The notes under the pieces are model-generated. The model searched no databases. It had not been told where the DNA came from and saw nothing but the letters and a program-made list of their open reading frames with translations. 54,176 bases of DNA from Perkinsus olseni (lineage: Eukaryota > Perkinsozoa > Perkinsida > Perkinsidae): assembly GCA_013115135.1 (NCBI GenBank), contig JABANP010000365.1, positions 1 through 54,176 on the forward strand, written 5' to 3'. Both the position numbers and the translations under genes were made by a program. Positions within the stretch are counted from its first letter, which is position 1. Each line of letters starts with the position of its first letter. Shown in pieces: positions 10,750 to 22,711 of the stretch.

Positions 10750-11086
10750 GGACGCGGACCACTGACGGCGAAGAGAGCCCCGAGTCTCCGCAAGGGCTTC
10801 GGAAGCATAGGTTTGGGAACGCACACCAAGAAAGGTGAATGCTTCGCCGGAAGGTCTCACTGCGTGGAAGAAGGTTGTTCCTTCCTTGTCAGGATTCTTC
10901 ATGATCGATCCAAGATTCGTGCCCCAGTTCAAGGTTCCTGATCTGTCCGATTGTCCGGTGAGTCATTTCGGGGCGCGCGGTAATTTTTGAGTGATGTCCT
11001 GTCAGCTGAAGCCGTACGTCTCTCGTCAGACGCCGGTGATCAACAACGCGAGGGGGTTTTGGCCCGGTGGTAAAATCAATCCATGA
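10750..11086 (+). CDS. MRPL41: Mitochondrial large-subunit ribosomal protein mL41
   Basis: Three exons (10750-10834, 10893-10957, 11006-11086) separated by 58-nt and 48-nt GT-AG introns give 77 in-frame codons including the stop. The product reads TAKRAPSLRKGFGSIGLGTH, then FMIDPRFVPQFKVPDLSDCP, then LKPYVSRQTPV. This follows the mL41 order: basic KRGP-type start, VPEFVVPDL-type strand, LKPYVS. The 5' end is incomplete: sequence before 10750 ends in a 3' splice AG, so a targeting presequence exon should lie upstream. The second intron carries an ATTTCGgGGCGCGCG motif also found in introns of two other genes in this window. Confidence 0.8.
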
Positions 11087-12875
11087 TGCGAAAAAGGTTT
11101 CTGTTAATCGCCCGCTGTGTGTGTTGTCATTTCTGTTCGATAAGTCTCGCAGAATGTATTGCCCGAGACCCTCGAGCCAAAAGTGATGCATTGCGGTCAC
11201 CGGAGGGACACTTGTAACAACTTTGCGCAGTGGGATAGGTTTGCATCGGAATCCCTATTTGAATCGGAAAGCACGTGTATTTGAAAGCTCAAATCGAGCC
11301 GGAGTCGTTACCTTATGGTGCTCGTCTATCTTGTGCCTAAGGTACACAACCTCTGTGTTCTCAGTTTTCTCGAAGTGTGTGTGTGCTTTTCCCGTCAACC
11401 CAGTTGGGTTTTCTACGGGATCTCTTGAAGTAGTAGCCCTTGCTGTACTATTGTAGAGCCTCTGTAGACGTCTCTGGTGCAAGCGTTGCCTATCGCGCCC
11501 GATTAGCCTTTCTTTCGTTCGTCGTGTGAGTAGGGCCCCATGATGTACGATGTACATCCGCATTGTGCCTTCTTGTGACGACAGTCGAGTCATCATCGGT
11601 GGTCAGTTGTGTAGGCTGTACATCTGCTTCATCGAACCGCTGAGCCCAACCAATGCCCAAGGTGCCTTGCGTTTTAGTCGAGGTTTGGTACGCGAGAGCG
11701 ACGAGCTGCATGTATCCAAGCGCTGCGTCACAGCCGGAGCGTCCGAAGTAGTTGCTCATTCGCAGCACGACTGAAACGAGTGCCAATAACGGCGAAATTC
11801 CCATGATGCAGAGGTTGGGAATGTGAACAGCATGTGACCGCGCTCTGACCTAATTCGATACTTACCAGTGTCAGAGCCAGAAACCAGGCTGGAGGCTCCT
11901 GCCAGGAGCCAGTGGTTGCCGTCAACCAGTAGTTGGCTGTCACAACTGTTCAGTAGGACACTAGAGTCGCCTGACTCCATGCCCGGCCTAGGTCGAGTCA
12001 GCAACCTCTAGTATCCAGGGAGTGGCGGGCTGGGTCAAACTCACGTCCGCCATCATCACAACCATTACTTTGTACGGTTGTTTCTCATCCAGCACCATAC
12101 TAGCTCTAGCTTTGAGTTTCGTTGAAGTACTGCGATCTTGATCGCAGGACCGTTGCGCACAAGTCTCTGTATTGTGCGCCTGGCCTCTGCGTGGTAATTT
12201 CGCTCACGGCGATCCTCCTACGTAGGATTGCTACCATGTACTTGCCCGGCTGGATGTCGAGGATGTCGGAGTCCTGCCACGATGCCACTGGCATCATGCC
12301 ACTTGGTCGACCAAGGGTATTCTCGAAGGATTGGACTTGGCTCAGACTCTAGGCTATCAATTGTTAACCGTTAATGGCTGACTATATAAGAATCACTGGC
12401 GTTGCTGTGTTGAAACCCTCACAGAAACGTGAAACTTGTCAGCACGATTATCCGAGTTCTACGGCAGGAGTCTGGCAGTTGGGCTGCCCACCACGACCCA
12501 TTGGGTGCGGACCGTAAAATATGCCAACGGGTATCCGGACGGCGCCCGGTTGAAAGGGTTTCACGGAGCTCACCTGAGTGAGCGTGTATGTTTTTGTCAG
12601 GAGTAATTATCGCTGAATTCCTCACTTTTACTCTAACACGACGCTAGACTCGCAATAAGGGAAATAAAAATAGATGCGACAATCGCATTGGGCTGTCCTG
12701 TAAAACCAGGAGTAAAAAAAGCTACGGTGAGACGGGTTGATACCGGGTAAAAAGCCTATCGAAGATAAATAAGAAATTGGCACTGCCGAGATTCACCAGA
12801 ATGCTCGGTAGCGACACAAGAAAGCTCTAAAGTCTGTGACGATCAGGGAGCCTGCTCACTGTAGTTGTGAGATGC
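11087..12875. other. No gene recognised
   Basis: A minus-strand open stretch near 11710-11804 starts MGISPLLALVSVVLRMSNYF and could be a signal-peptide or membrane exon, but it has no recognisable continuation. Plus-strand readings near 12240-12360 are open but unassignable. No repeats or RNA genes were seen. Confidence 0.3.
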
Positions 12876-13673
12876 TCAATTTGTTCTGGTGAGGGCTCGA
12901 ATTACTCCTCCGACTCTCACATATATAGTGTTTTGTGTGGCGAAGACCACATTCGATAGGTCAGTGTATTTCACACCCGCGGTCGGGCAATCAGACCGCA
13001 CCATGCGAATGAGAGGATACAGCGAAGTCATCCCAAGGGACCTCACACTGTAGGGCATACCTATGTCACGTCGAGTGAGCTTAAAGAGGAAACGGGGAGT
13101 TATGCTGCCGCCGTCACACGAAGCCTGTATGCCCACAGCACCATTCGAACGGATGCGGTAGTGGAGCTTGAGGTGAGGAGCCTCGGCCTCGGAGTACTCG
13201 AACTCACCGGCAATCAGGCCGTATGGGATTCTCTTGAACTCAATCGTCTCGTTACGGAAGTTGCTGGTGAAAGTGTCACCGCTCGTGTAAGTCAGAGTGG
13301 TCAAGTCTCCGCTCTGGATACCAGCAAGGGGCTCGTGAGCTTTAGCCACACCAAGCTGTTGTAGTTGATCCGTAATAGCGCCATACCAAGACGCAACGTC
13401 GGCTCGCGGGCCGACGGCGTAGGTGTTATCTCCGACCTTCGAGAGGGGGTATAGACCGTAGTAATTCCCCAGGTAGCGGGGAGGTGTCCCTGCGGGGGAC
13501 CCGGGTAGAGGGGGAGCTGTCGAGGTGAACCCGAAGAAAATTTGACCCTCCTCGTTCACATCGTAGGTTATGTTGTAGACTCCACCTCTGTGGACGAACC
13601 TGCCGACATCCTGAGCCGTAGTGATGACCAGAAGTTGAGCGGGGATGAGCCAAGTTGAGACGAAGTTCATCAT
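12876..13673 (-). CDS. Secreted hypothetical protein, probably a Perkinsus-type family
   Basis: Intact single-exon ORF of 265 codons. Residues about 1-20 (NFVSTWLIPAQLLVITTAQD) form a signal peptide with likely cleavage after TTA/TAQ. The mature part begins GRFVHRGGVYNITYDVNEEG and is rich in Gly, Tyr, Thr and aromatic residues without transmembrane segments. It has few cysteines. The style matches a family of secreted proteins I associate with Perkinsus genomes, from memory and without a database search. The function is unknown. Coding quality is high: there is one frame throughout and a normal ATG. Confidence 0.75.
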   Translation of the reverse strand: MMNFVSTWLIPAQLLVITTAQDVGRFVHRGGVYNITYDVNEEGQIFFGFTSTAPPLPGSPAGTPPRYLGNYYGLYPLSKVGDNTYAVGPRADVASWYGAITDQLQQLGVAKAHEPLAGIQSGDLTTLTYTSGDTFTSNFRNETIEFKRIPYGLIAGEFEYSEAEAPHLKLHYRIRSNGAVGIQASCDGGSITPRFLFKLTRRDIGMPYSVRSLGMTSLYPLIRMVRSDCPTAGVKYTDLSNVVFATQNTIYVRVGGVIRALTRTN

Positions 13674-15449
13674 TGAGAGATTGGATGGGTCTCAAACGCT
13701 ACAACACACAATAGATCGGTGGATCTGGCCCACAAGCGAGACAGAAGCATTAGATGATACGGAGAAGGGTGAAAGGCGCGAAGCACTAGGAGCTGCTAGA
13801 GCCCATTGTGAACTTTGCCAGGCTTAATCTCCCGTGACACCAGGCCGTGACGTGACGCCGCGAGAGACGGTGACGTCCTCACGTCGTAGCCGAGCGGGAA
13901 AGGGAGTGACGCTATATCGTGAGACAAGGCTGAGACATATATCAGAGACATATAGAGACAAGGCTGATATGGGCTCAGACCGAATTCTCATAAGCTTGCA
14001 CAGTTCACGTGCGTGCACGCCGCAATGAAGTGGGAGAATTCCCCTCGACAGGTTCTCCGGCGTACGGCAAACTTCCGGCCCTCAGTGGCTACAGTCGGCG
14101 GGTGACGGCGCCATATACGCCAGATTGGTTCCTCGTGATATTGCTTGTACTCGCTCAGAAATTCGTATTCGAAAGATATGGCGTTGAGAAATCAGGAGGC
14201 CGAATACACCTGCAAATAGCGTGACACGGAGAGGCCCTCCTCCGCAGACCCATAGCTAATCCCAGCGAGGAGTGCTACGGGCCGTAGTCTACGGCCGAAG
14301 AGTCTCATCATGAGGCACAACACCAAACGTTGTGCCACTCCAGTACATCAGCCATCGACACTGCTAGAACACGAAACAATAAAGCGAACGTTTAATTGGC
14401 ACTAGATACACCAACAAGGTGAGAACGATAAGAGGGGACGCACGCCGTCGAGCCATCCTCGGCCGCACTCGTGGAGTGGATGTATGACGAGTAAATCGTT
14501 TTTCCTCACCGGAGTTTTTCTAAACACCTGTTTTTGCACCACTTGCACTGTCATTTTCAACTCTTTTGTTCGGCAGTCTTTTTTCACCATCATCATTTTT
14601 AACACTTTTTGAGTGTTGCGAAAGATCGTTGTTTTGCTGGTTTTTGCAACACTTACATACATATTCGTGAACGGCACTTCGCCTATCAGAGTTGTTATTA
14701 GAGCACCTTCATATCTGTCTCCGCTGAGCGGAGTCCGCTCCCCGAACCCTTCCGCTCCTTGCCTTTTGCTTATATTACGCTTGCCGTTCTCGCATCGATC
14801 CTGGGTTAACGTTCAGTATGTTTCTCGCTCTAGTCTGTGTTGCGTTGATATCGTTACTAACGACTCGTTAGTGGCGCCTGGCTTCTGCCCAAGCTCCATT
14901 CTTCAGAGTCTCAATGATTGGTTACTGCGGCTCGCCCGCTTTACTTTGCGCCCCCCCCCCTCGAGATGAGTGACACTTCTGCCATCTATTCTCGTCGATT
15001 TGCTGACGAACGCATAGATTCGAGTCGCTCTACGCGGCGTAGACTACGCCTGCTTGTAATACCAGCCACTCGTGTAGTTCCTGGAAAACCGATGATATAG
15101 ACCGATGATAGCAAAACTTGCTCTACGCGGCTCGAACCTCAGCCAGCTTCCCTGGCTAATGCTCAGGAATGTGATCCACATATTGTATACACAGCCACGC
15201 CGCACCTACGGTATTATGTGGCGAGCTCATCTCGGCAGTCGCGATCTCTAGACGGGGCAGCTGTGGGTGCTCGGCAAAGCAGGAGGCATGAGAATCCCCG
15301 CGATTCGGTGGAACAGGTGTATAGTATCTACGAGATAAAGTTCGTCCGTACGCTATGGGACCCACGTGGTATGCGGATATGTACATGTCCTATGTGTTGC
15401 CAGTCTGGGCAATGTTATCATGTTTGCCTCGTTAGCAGACTCTGCTCTG
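13674..15449. other. No gene recognised; short direct repeats
   Basis: Near 13920-13975 the word GAGACAAGGCTGA occurs twice around a repeated AGAGACATATA. From about 14505 to 14660 AACACT/AGTGTT words are spaced irregularly in T-rich sequence. No exon series was recognised on either strand, though readings near 15190-15450 may include upstream exons of the next gene. Confidence 0.3.
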
Positions 15450-15881
15450 AGCAGAAAATGACAATGAGGAGGGGACTTCTCCGGCGATGGTCTCTGAGAT
15501 TGCTTCTCTGGTCTCTGGAACTTTGACTACTAGGAGTAGTCGAAGCTCTGCCGAAGTCCCTCCCAGGGAAACAGCTCGACACTCGTCTACTTCGAACCAC
15601 CAAGGTACTTAAGTCTGCTCTTACGATTCGTTGACTAGGACATCTTCCTGTGATATCCTTTCCCCAGATACCTCCGCCAAAATCGTACAGGGAAGGAACA
15701 GCATGATAATGGGGGACGTCCAACCCGTTTCAAGAAGTTCAAAGCTCTCCAGGTCCACCTCACCGACGTGGATGGACTGAAAACCACGGCAAGTAGTTCA
15801 TCGAGTAATAGCATGGTTACCACGGAAATCTTCTTCAACTTCTTCGAATCCGAATTAGCGGAGGAAATACAACACTTCTAG
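15450..15881 (+). CDS. Unassigned Ser-rich protein, 3' exons only
   Basis: An exon of about 15450-15604 encodes an acidic then Ser/Thr-rich segment (ENDNEEGTSPAMVSEIASLV; LTTRSSRSSAEVPPRETARH). A GT-AG intron (15605-15667) leads to a second Ser-rich stretch (SKLSRSTSPTWMD). The following sequence reads SSSNSMVTTEIFFNFFESEL then AEEIQHF and a stop at 15881. To reach this last frame either a very short 29-nt GT-AG intron or a frame change near 15770-15800 is needed. I do not recognise the protein. Low complexity and phosphorylatable serines suggest a regulatory or scaffold role, but that is only a guess. Confidence 0.4.
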
Positions 15882-16982
15882 TTCATTGTAAGTCGAATAC
15901 GTATTCCACACAACCACTCGCTTGGTCACACAGATGCTACCCTCCAGAGGGCGTATACTCCGGAAGCCTTCCAGTGAAAGCCACTCAACGGTGCACGAAT
16001 TAATCGAATGTCTGACCTTCTGTCTTTTCGATGTGTGTTCCCTGCTCTAGGGATCGTGAACTCCGTGTTTCCGGCCTATTCGGTCTTGCGTTTTGCACTA
16101 ATTTGCAGCTCTCAGGCGGCTCGGTCGGTTTTTCTACTCGGTTTTTCTACGGGGCATGTTACTCTCTAGCACAGAGTATCTGCGAAGTTCGCAGCCTCGC
16201 AAAGGAGCGTAGAATCAGGAGAAAGTTAAGTGTTTAAAAAGACCACTGCAGTGTTGAGAAAAACTGTTTCTTGTAGGGCTTCTTCAACACTAGGATGTGT
16301 TGAAATAAGAAGTGTTAGGAAAAACTCTCTGCAATGGCAAGTGTTGAAATTGCTGCTTAAGTGTTGGCACGAACCACCCTTGTGATGAAATTCTCCGTGT
16401 GTTAAGAATGATGGTGTTGAAAATAATTGTTCACCCGATGTATGACAAGCCAGTTTCGGGGAGTATGCATAACAGTGCGGTTCACTCAATCGTGCCCAAC
16501 GATTATGCTCCGCACGCGAAGGAATTCCGAGCCGGAAATATTTACGCACGATTATGCGACATATGCACACAGCAATCGTTATTTCCAACCTCGAGCGATT
16601 AAGACCACCACGAGTCCCTAGAAGCCGCCCGAGTGGTGCAGATCGTCCTCAACGGATCCTGTTGGGGCTGCTCGCTCTCTCTGCTCTCATTCACGGGACA
16701 GAGGACTTCCCTCCGTTTGGCATTCGAGCTCGACGTTTTACGCAGCCAATGACTTGCCATTCGCGGTTGCTAAAGTGGTTGCTTCATTCGGGTGATGTCT
16801 TTGCTGGCTTTCAGTAGTATAAACGTTTTGTCTCACCCCGCTCCTAGTCCCACTAGTGGACATTCTGTTATCATCCTTTTCATTCACCATCGATGTCGCA
16901 AGCAGCAAATCGGAAGCACACAGACTTTGCTCGGCTGTAGGCACCTCGCACTAGCGGCCGTTCTGAACTCATTTCCGCTCAG
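15882..16982. other. No gene recognised; clustered GTGTT/AACAC words
   Basis: From 16248 to 16420, GTGTT or its complement AACAC occurs about seven times in roughly 170 nt. Any first exon of UBE2H should lie near the right end of this stretch but was not found. Confidence 0.3.
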
Positions 16983-18505
16983 GATGCGGGCTGGCTACGA
17001 AGTGGATGCCGACCCGGAGTCGAAGAACGTCACGCAGGACTTTTCAGTTCTCTTCTACGCCCCAGCAGAATGTAGGTCGTCGGTGCCCCTCCCTTGCACT
17101 GTGACCCGACTCTATCAGCTCCGTACAAGGGTGGCATGTATCGGATACACGTGGAGCTGCCCGAGCAGTATCCGTTTCAAAGCCCAAGCATAGGGTTCAA
17201 GAACAGGTCCGAGACCGGCGGAATCGATCTTACCTTCGACTCCCCTGCTTCAGGATATTTCACCCGAACATAGATGAGCGCAGCGGCTCTGTGTGTTTGG
17301 ACGTTATCAATCAGACGTGGACGCCGCTCTACTCCTTAGTCAATATTTTCGACGTCTTTCTACCGCAGCTACTAGCGTAAGTTCCACGAGGGGTTGGTAG
17401 TCTGGCAATTACCTTGAGCAGAAATTAGTGATTCATAGAATTTGACAGTGCTGTTCGCTGCTGATCTCGCTGACTGCCACACTGGATGGTTAGATACCCC
17501 AACCCATCGGATCCGTTGAACCCAGATGCCGCTGCTCTGATGCTGCGAGATAAGACTGCTTACGACTGCAAGTGTCAGGGTGAGTGGCGCATACCGTTAC
17601 GGCGATCTGGGTTTTCAATGCCCTACGCGGCGCTCGGATCGTAGAGATGTTCATGCGCTGTGAAAGCTGATGAGGCCAGACCTCGATTGCCTAGGAAACC
17701 GCGAGGAGGACCGCTACGAAATCACTGCTGAGGTAGCAGTGTAGTTCGGAGTGGAATTTGAGCGAGGCGGAGCGCGACTCGGTGAGGGAAGCTCCCGGTG
17801 AGATGTTCTGTCTGTAGAGTACGTTCGATTATACGCTACAGCAACTGCCTTGGAAGCGGTGGAGGCGGAAGATAAGGGCGCAACGCAGGGTGGTGATGGA
17901 GTGGAGGAGAATCCTGGCCCTTCCCGGCTGCAGGCTGGAGGCCGATCGCAGCCGATGAGAATGGTACGAATGAAATCTATTCGCGGAGGCTCTGCTCGAA
18001 TCAGTTCGTACAGAATGCGGGATGTGCTGCGCCCCATGGGCGCGGCAACTGGGATTTACTCCCGTCATTTTTCACTTCCGCGCTCTACCGTTCCCTTCGA
18101 TTCATTCCTCTGCGATTTTGTTCGAAGCCTGCTCTTCACTGCTGCACCAAGCATTGTTCGTCGTCAGGCAGCGGGGTCGTGCTGCAGTACGATATCCTCA
18201 TCGACGACCTCCTGTCAGAGCCCTACAGCGCTCACTCCGGTCATACGGGGAAGAGATACCGGTCAGGACCCCGCCAGTGATGCCTCAGCCTCGTTCGGAG
18301 CGGAGCCCCAATCATGCGGTCAGGTTCCCCTCGGGGGTTCGGTGGAAGCCTTGAGACTGGCCTCCCTTCATCGCTAGAAGAAATGAGTGTCGATTCTGCG
18401 CCAGACGAGATTTTGAGCAGCGCGGCCGATGACGCGATGACAGTCAGTGAACTATCGGCTTTAGAACTCGATTGCCTGGACGAGCTGGATTTGGATGATT
18501 TATAA
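16983..18505 (+). CDS. UBE2H: Ubiquitin-conjugating enzyme E2, UBE2H type
   Basis: Exons 16983-17071, 17119-17206, 17254-17376, 17494-17579 and 17645-17665 give the E2 fold in family order: [57 protein letters not shown]; then [12 protein letters not shown] with the catalytic Cys; [28 protein letters not shown]. Introns are 47, 47, 117 and 65 nt. A tentative GC-AG intron (17666-17817) leads to [20 protein letters not shown], equivalent to the EYIQKYATEEAL helix of animal UBE2H. The next residues contain a 2A-like GVEENPGP (17898-17921). A Ser/Asp/Glu-rich tail ends at 18505 (ELDLDDL), like the acidic UBE2H tail. The first exon is missing and the exons between about 17970 and 18380 are not certain. 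E2H enzymes modify histones and partner with CTLH-type ligases. Confidence 0.8.
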
Positions 18506-18885
18506 CCGTGGACGGAGGCACGGTGTGAGTGGGAAAGACTGGAATAGGACTGCGCGTTTCAATTGACACGCGATAGCGATGTGAGTGAGATATCGCCGCA
18601 ACGTTATTCAGGTACACTTGCATGAACTTCAGGAATAATATTTGGAATGATGTATCTTTATCTGTGCTGCTCCCGCCCAGGGGAAGATAGGAGTCTGTTA
18701 TCGTCAAGTTAGCGATGTGAGAGGGGCAATGTTGGATGCGTTTGGGATGCCGTGGAGGCGGTTGCTTTCGTAGAATTGTCGAGCTTGGAGAAGGTAATTT
18801 GTTTCGAAATCTGGTCATAATTCTCATAACGTTCGTATGCCGCGTGCAGGGAGTCACGCCAAGAGATGGTTGTTGCTGAATAATA
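18506..18885. other. No gene recognised
   Basis: Intergenic stretch between UBE2H and a minus-strand tRNA-Cys. It contains several GTGAGTG-type words but no exon or repeat could be supported. Confidence 0.3.
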
Positions 18886-18956
18886 GGGCGCGCCCGGATT
18901 TGAACCGAGGACCTGCTGATCTGCAGTCAGCCGCTCTACCACTGAGCTACACACCC
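18886..18956 (-). tRNA. tRNA-Cys (anticodon GCA), solitary copy
   Basis: 71-nt cloverleaf, identical over its length to the consensus of the 42-52 kb array: acceptor GGGTGTG/CGCGCCC, D-arm GCTC...GAGC, anticodon loop CTGCAGA, T-arm CTCGG TTCAAAT CCGGG. Its flanks do not match the array spacer, so it is an independent gene copy. Confidence 0.95.
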
Positions 18957-20028
18957 TTGCATTTCAAACTCTGAATTGTTTATCGATTCTCGTAGTTGTC
19001 GCTTTATTTCTCACCATTAGCATGACTCCACTTTGTTCCGCTTAGAATATAAGTATTGGAGCGTCTCATTCACCGTCCAGGTACAACGCGGCATCTCAAC
19101 AGGAGACTTTCTGCGAATTCTGTTATTATCTTGAACTTACATTTCTGTTGCATGATTGCTCTCCCAGTGCACGGAAAGCTCTCGTCTCGCAGACCTAGGA
19201 CACGTTCATACAAAACGATATTTGAAGTAAAGCAGCTGTAGCTGGCATGTGTGGCTGTAGAATTTTGTTATTTCAACTGCTACTACCCTTACAGCCGGTG
19301 TGCTCTGAAGAAAGCTTGCGCTTGTAGTTGCCAATGACGTTAGGTTTTTGCAAGATTGCAAGATTCTACTAATTGTCCGTAGAGGTCATATAGTATTCAT
19401 CCTTACTGTTGCCCTTCTGCCTCGATGCTCTTTTGTTGACCTCTCTTTTATCCACTATCGCTGCTTGACTGTTGTATGCATCTTTCTGACTGGATGACTA
19501 TGCCGAAAATGATGCGAACCTTGGTTGCCGCTTGGCTGCCGAGCGCAATTTATCAATAGTGTAAGCGCGCTGCTTGTTATCTTGTCTGGACTTGCATTTC
19601 CTCAATTTCTGTTATGGAGTGTTTGCTCGACTGCTGTCAGGTATGTGTAATTGAGGAGCATGAAGGTAAGAAGCCTACTTCGGCTGTCTGGTTCAATTCG
19701 ATCGAATTGGTTTCTGCTGCTCGAAGGAAGTTCGCTCATGCTGGTTAAATCGCAATACTCCGTCGGTCGATTTAACGCAAAATATATCTGTCGGAGCCAT
19801 TGAGTTTCACTTCGGGAAAAGTTTTGTAGGCTAGCAAATGAGCAGTTCAGTTTTAGGAAAAAGCTGATCGGTCTCGGTTGTCACGGAAATCGTCCGAGCT
19901 CCATTAACTGCAGTGTTATTTCTCTCGCTTTCCCTAACTAGCAATAGCGTCTTCGTTCATGGAGTGCCGTTTATCAGCGATTAACTCGTTCATGCAGTGC
20001 TTGTCAGGCGTCTCAGTCGACCTACGAC
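18957..20028. other. No gene recognised
   Basis: AT-richer sequence with many stops in all frames, read as intergenic. It may hold upstream regulatory sequence of the adenylation-domain gene. Confidence 0.35.
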
Positions 20029-22711
20029 GTGGCCGGACGTCGGACGGAGTACTTGCATGAAATCGATATTGCTCCTGTCTCGTTCGGCGGTCTACGGTGG
20101 CGGCTAAGTGCTGCCACCTTAAGCGTAGTCCTACGTATCGATTCAACCCAAGATACGACCATCAGTGGAGGGTTGCGTTGGAGCAGTTTGGCAAGGGGAG
20201 CTACGAACCAAATGACACTCAGAGCTTCATGCATGATTCATTTGCCTTATGACAACCTGTGGCTGAATTTCGCGGCGACAGCGGTCAAATATCCTGAAAA
20301 TATCGCGTTGCGATGCAACTCCACCGTCCTTACCTACCATCAACTTATAGTTCTCGTGGACGCCCGCGCCTCAGCATTATCCCGGGAGAGCGGTCTGCGG
20401 CCAGGCTCGCGAGTGCTTCTTCTGTTAGAACGAGGGACGGCCTTCATAGTCACTGCCTTGGCGTTGTGGAAACTCAGCTGCACTATGATCCCGCTGGACG
20501 CTGGGCTCACACCGATTGGTCGAGCGCGACAGGTGGCTGACGAGGCCGACTGCGACCTCCTCATCGTCACCACCGCTGAGGCAGCTGCTGAGCTTAAGTC
20601 GAGCGCTCGCAGAGTCATCGGAATCGAAGATCTTGCTGGGCTGGAGAACCTCCAGAAGCCCATAGAAGATGAGGTGCCTCTGCGGTGCGACGGCCTGCCA
20701 GCACCGGCGTATATTATGTTTACTAGCGGTTCTTCTGGTCGGCCCAAGGGGGTGGTGGTGTCTCATGCTAATGTGATTAATGTCCTCGAGCACTTCTCCG
20801 AGGAGCTTGATTCTGATTGGGGTCGTTTGCTTGCCGTCACGACCTTCCAGTTCGACATCTCGGTGTTGGAGTATATGCTGCCTCTTTCGACTGGCAGGGA
20901 GTGCATCATTGCCGACAGCAAGACTTGCCGGAATGGACCTAAGATGCTCACGATGCTCGTCGAGGAGTCCGTTGACGTTATGCAGGCAACTCCCACAATG
21001 TGGCAGTTGCTGATAGCTGCTGGTCTCTTGAAGAGGGCCGAGGAGCTCAGCCCTCGCCTGAAGATCCTGTGCGGTGGCGAGCCCTTTCCCGCCACCCTCA
21101 GGAGCCTTTGTGAAATCAGTCCGATGGTCCTGAACTGCTACGGCCCTACTGAAACCACAATATGGTCGAGTACTCACCGAGTGCTGCCAGACGGTGATGG
21201 CCCTGTTCCTATAGGGCGGCCCATTCGGAAGACAAGATTCGAGATCAGCGACTCGGGCGAACTTCTTGTTGGTGGCGCTGGCGTGGCGCTTGGCTACTTC
21301 CAGAGGACTGCAGCGCCGTCGCGACCCCTCGACGGCTTTTCCGGAGACGGTTGGTATGCGACTGGTGACAGAGTGCGAGTTGACGACGATGGTAACTACA
21401 TTTATCTGGGCAGGCTGAACGACTCCCAAGTGAAGGTTCGAGGGTATCGCATTGAACTCGGTGAAGTTGAGAAGGCCCTCAGCCAGCAGCTTGATGACCA
21501 ATGCCGATGCGCGGTGGTGCCCCATAAGGATCATCTGGCCGCCTTCATCACTGGTGACTCGTCTTGCCTTGACGTCCCTAGACTCCGACAGGAGCTGGGG
21601 AAAGTTCTGCCACCGTACATGGTACCGACATGGTTTACTGCCCTCCAAGCGCTGCCGGTCACGGCCAACGGCAAGCTGGATCGAAAGGCCTTGGCGGCTT
21701 ACCCCGTGACCGAGGCTCGAAAGTCGAAGGCGTCGAACGGCGGCGAACGGGAGCGGATACGAGAATGCGTGAATCTGGTGCTGGGCTTCGATGTTGTCGA
21801 TGACGCGTCTCCTTGGCGAGTCAGGGCGTGACCTCCCTTCTGGCCGTCATTCTGGTGGAGACCCTGTCGGAAGCCTTGGGAGTAGTCGTTGATGTCGAGC
21901 ATGTCTTCGCCCACGCGCGGGCCGCCTCGTTCCTCGACTACGTGGAGGAACTGGCAGCCACCAAGACAGCGACAGCGGCGATGGCCGTCAAAAAGCAGGG
22001 GTCAAGAAGAAATCGAAAAAACTAGACCCGTTCATGTCCGCATGCCAGGCCGGCTCGGTGCTCCACCTGTACACTCCCGAGGAGATCCGAGAGAAGGGCG
22101 TCTCCCTCACTGACCGTTTCGGCTCCTCGCCCTTCCACTACGCTGCTGGGGCTGGACAGTTGGAAGTGTGCAGGACTCTCCTCGCGGTCGGTGGCGACCC
22201 ATTCTACTGTGACAACAAGAGTGGTCGCAATGCTCTCCACTGGGCAGCTCGCAACGGCAGAGTTGGTATGATTGATTGGCTGCTCGACGACTGCGGTTTG
22301 CCTGTTGACAGCGAGACTAAGGACGGTACCACTCCGTTGCAGCTGGCGTGTTGGGGCGGCTTCCCGGCCATGTGCGACGTCCTGGTGGCCCGACGGGCTG
22401 ATGTCCATCACGTCAACAAGTGGGGTTGCATAGTCACGCATTTCGCGGCGCTGTCGGGTCAGCTGGAGACGGTCAAGTGGTGCTCGACGGTGCTGGAGCC
22501 TGAAGAGCTGGCTAGGGGGAATGACCAGGGCCACACCGCCTTCCACAAGGCAGCCTACGGCGGCCACAAAGATATCTGTGACTGGCTGCTCGCCTTCGAT
22601 GTCTTCAAGCGCCTCCGGACCGCTGCGGACGTCAGAGGCCAGACGCCCGCGATTCTTGCCCGGAAGGGCGGCCATGATGAACTGGCCAAGTTCCTGGACG
22701 AGTGTACATAG
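20029..22711 (+). CDS. NRPS-like adenylation, carrier and ankyrin protein
   Basis: The adenylation domain (about 20230-21720) has every core motif: FTSGSSGRPKG (A3), FQFDIS (A4), NCYGPTETTIW (A5), GWYATGDRV (A7), RLNDSQVKVRGYRIELGEVE (A8), NGKLDRKAL (A10). The Asp of FDIS matches the residue that holds the amino group in amino-acid-activating domains, so an amino-acid substrate is likely. After a frame break at 21810-21813 comes a carrier domain with QGVTSL, whose Ser would take phosphopantetheine. After a second break near 21998-22003 come about five ankyrin repeats (SPFHYAAGAGQLEVCRTLL; NALHWAARNGRVGMIDWLL; TPLQLACWGG) ending at 22711. The ORF opens at 20029, but homology starts only near 20233, so ATG 20212 is a plausible start. 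No introns are evident. The two breaks could be assembly errors, in which case this is one continuous protein. Confidence 0.75.

Noticed and set aside
13645..13827. Plus-strand ORF starting MSQVETKF
   Set aside because: It overlaps antisense the start of the secreted protein and has no supporting features.
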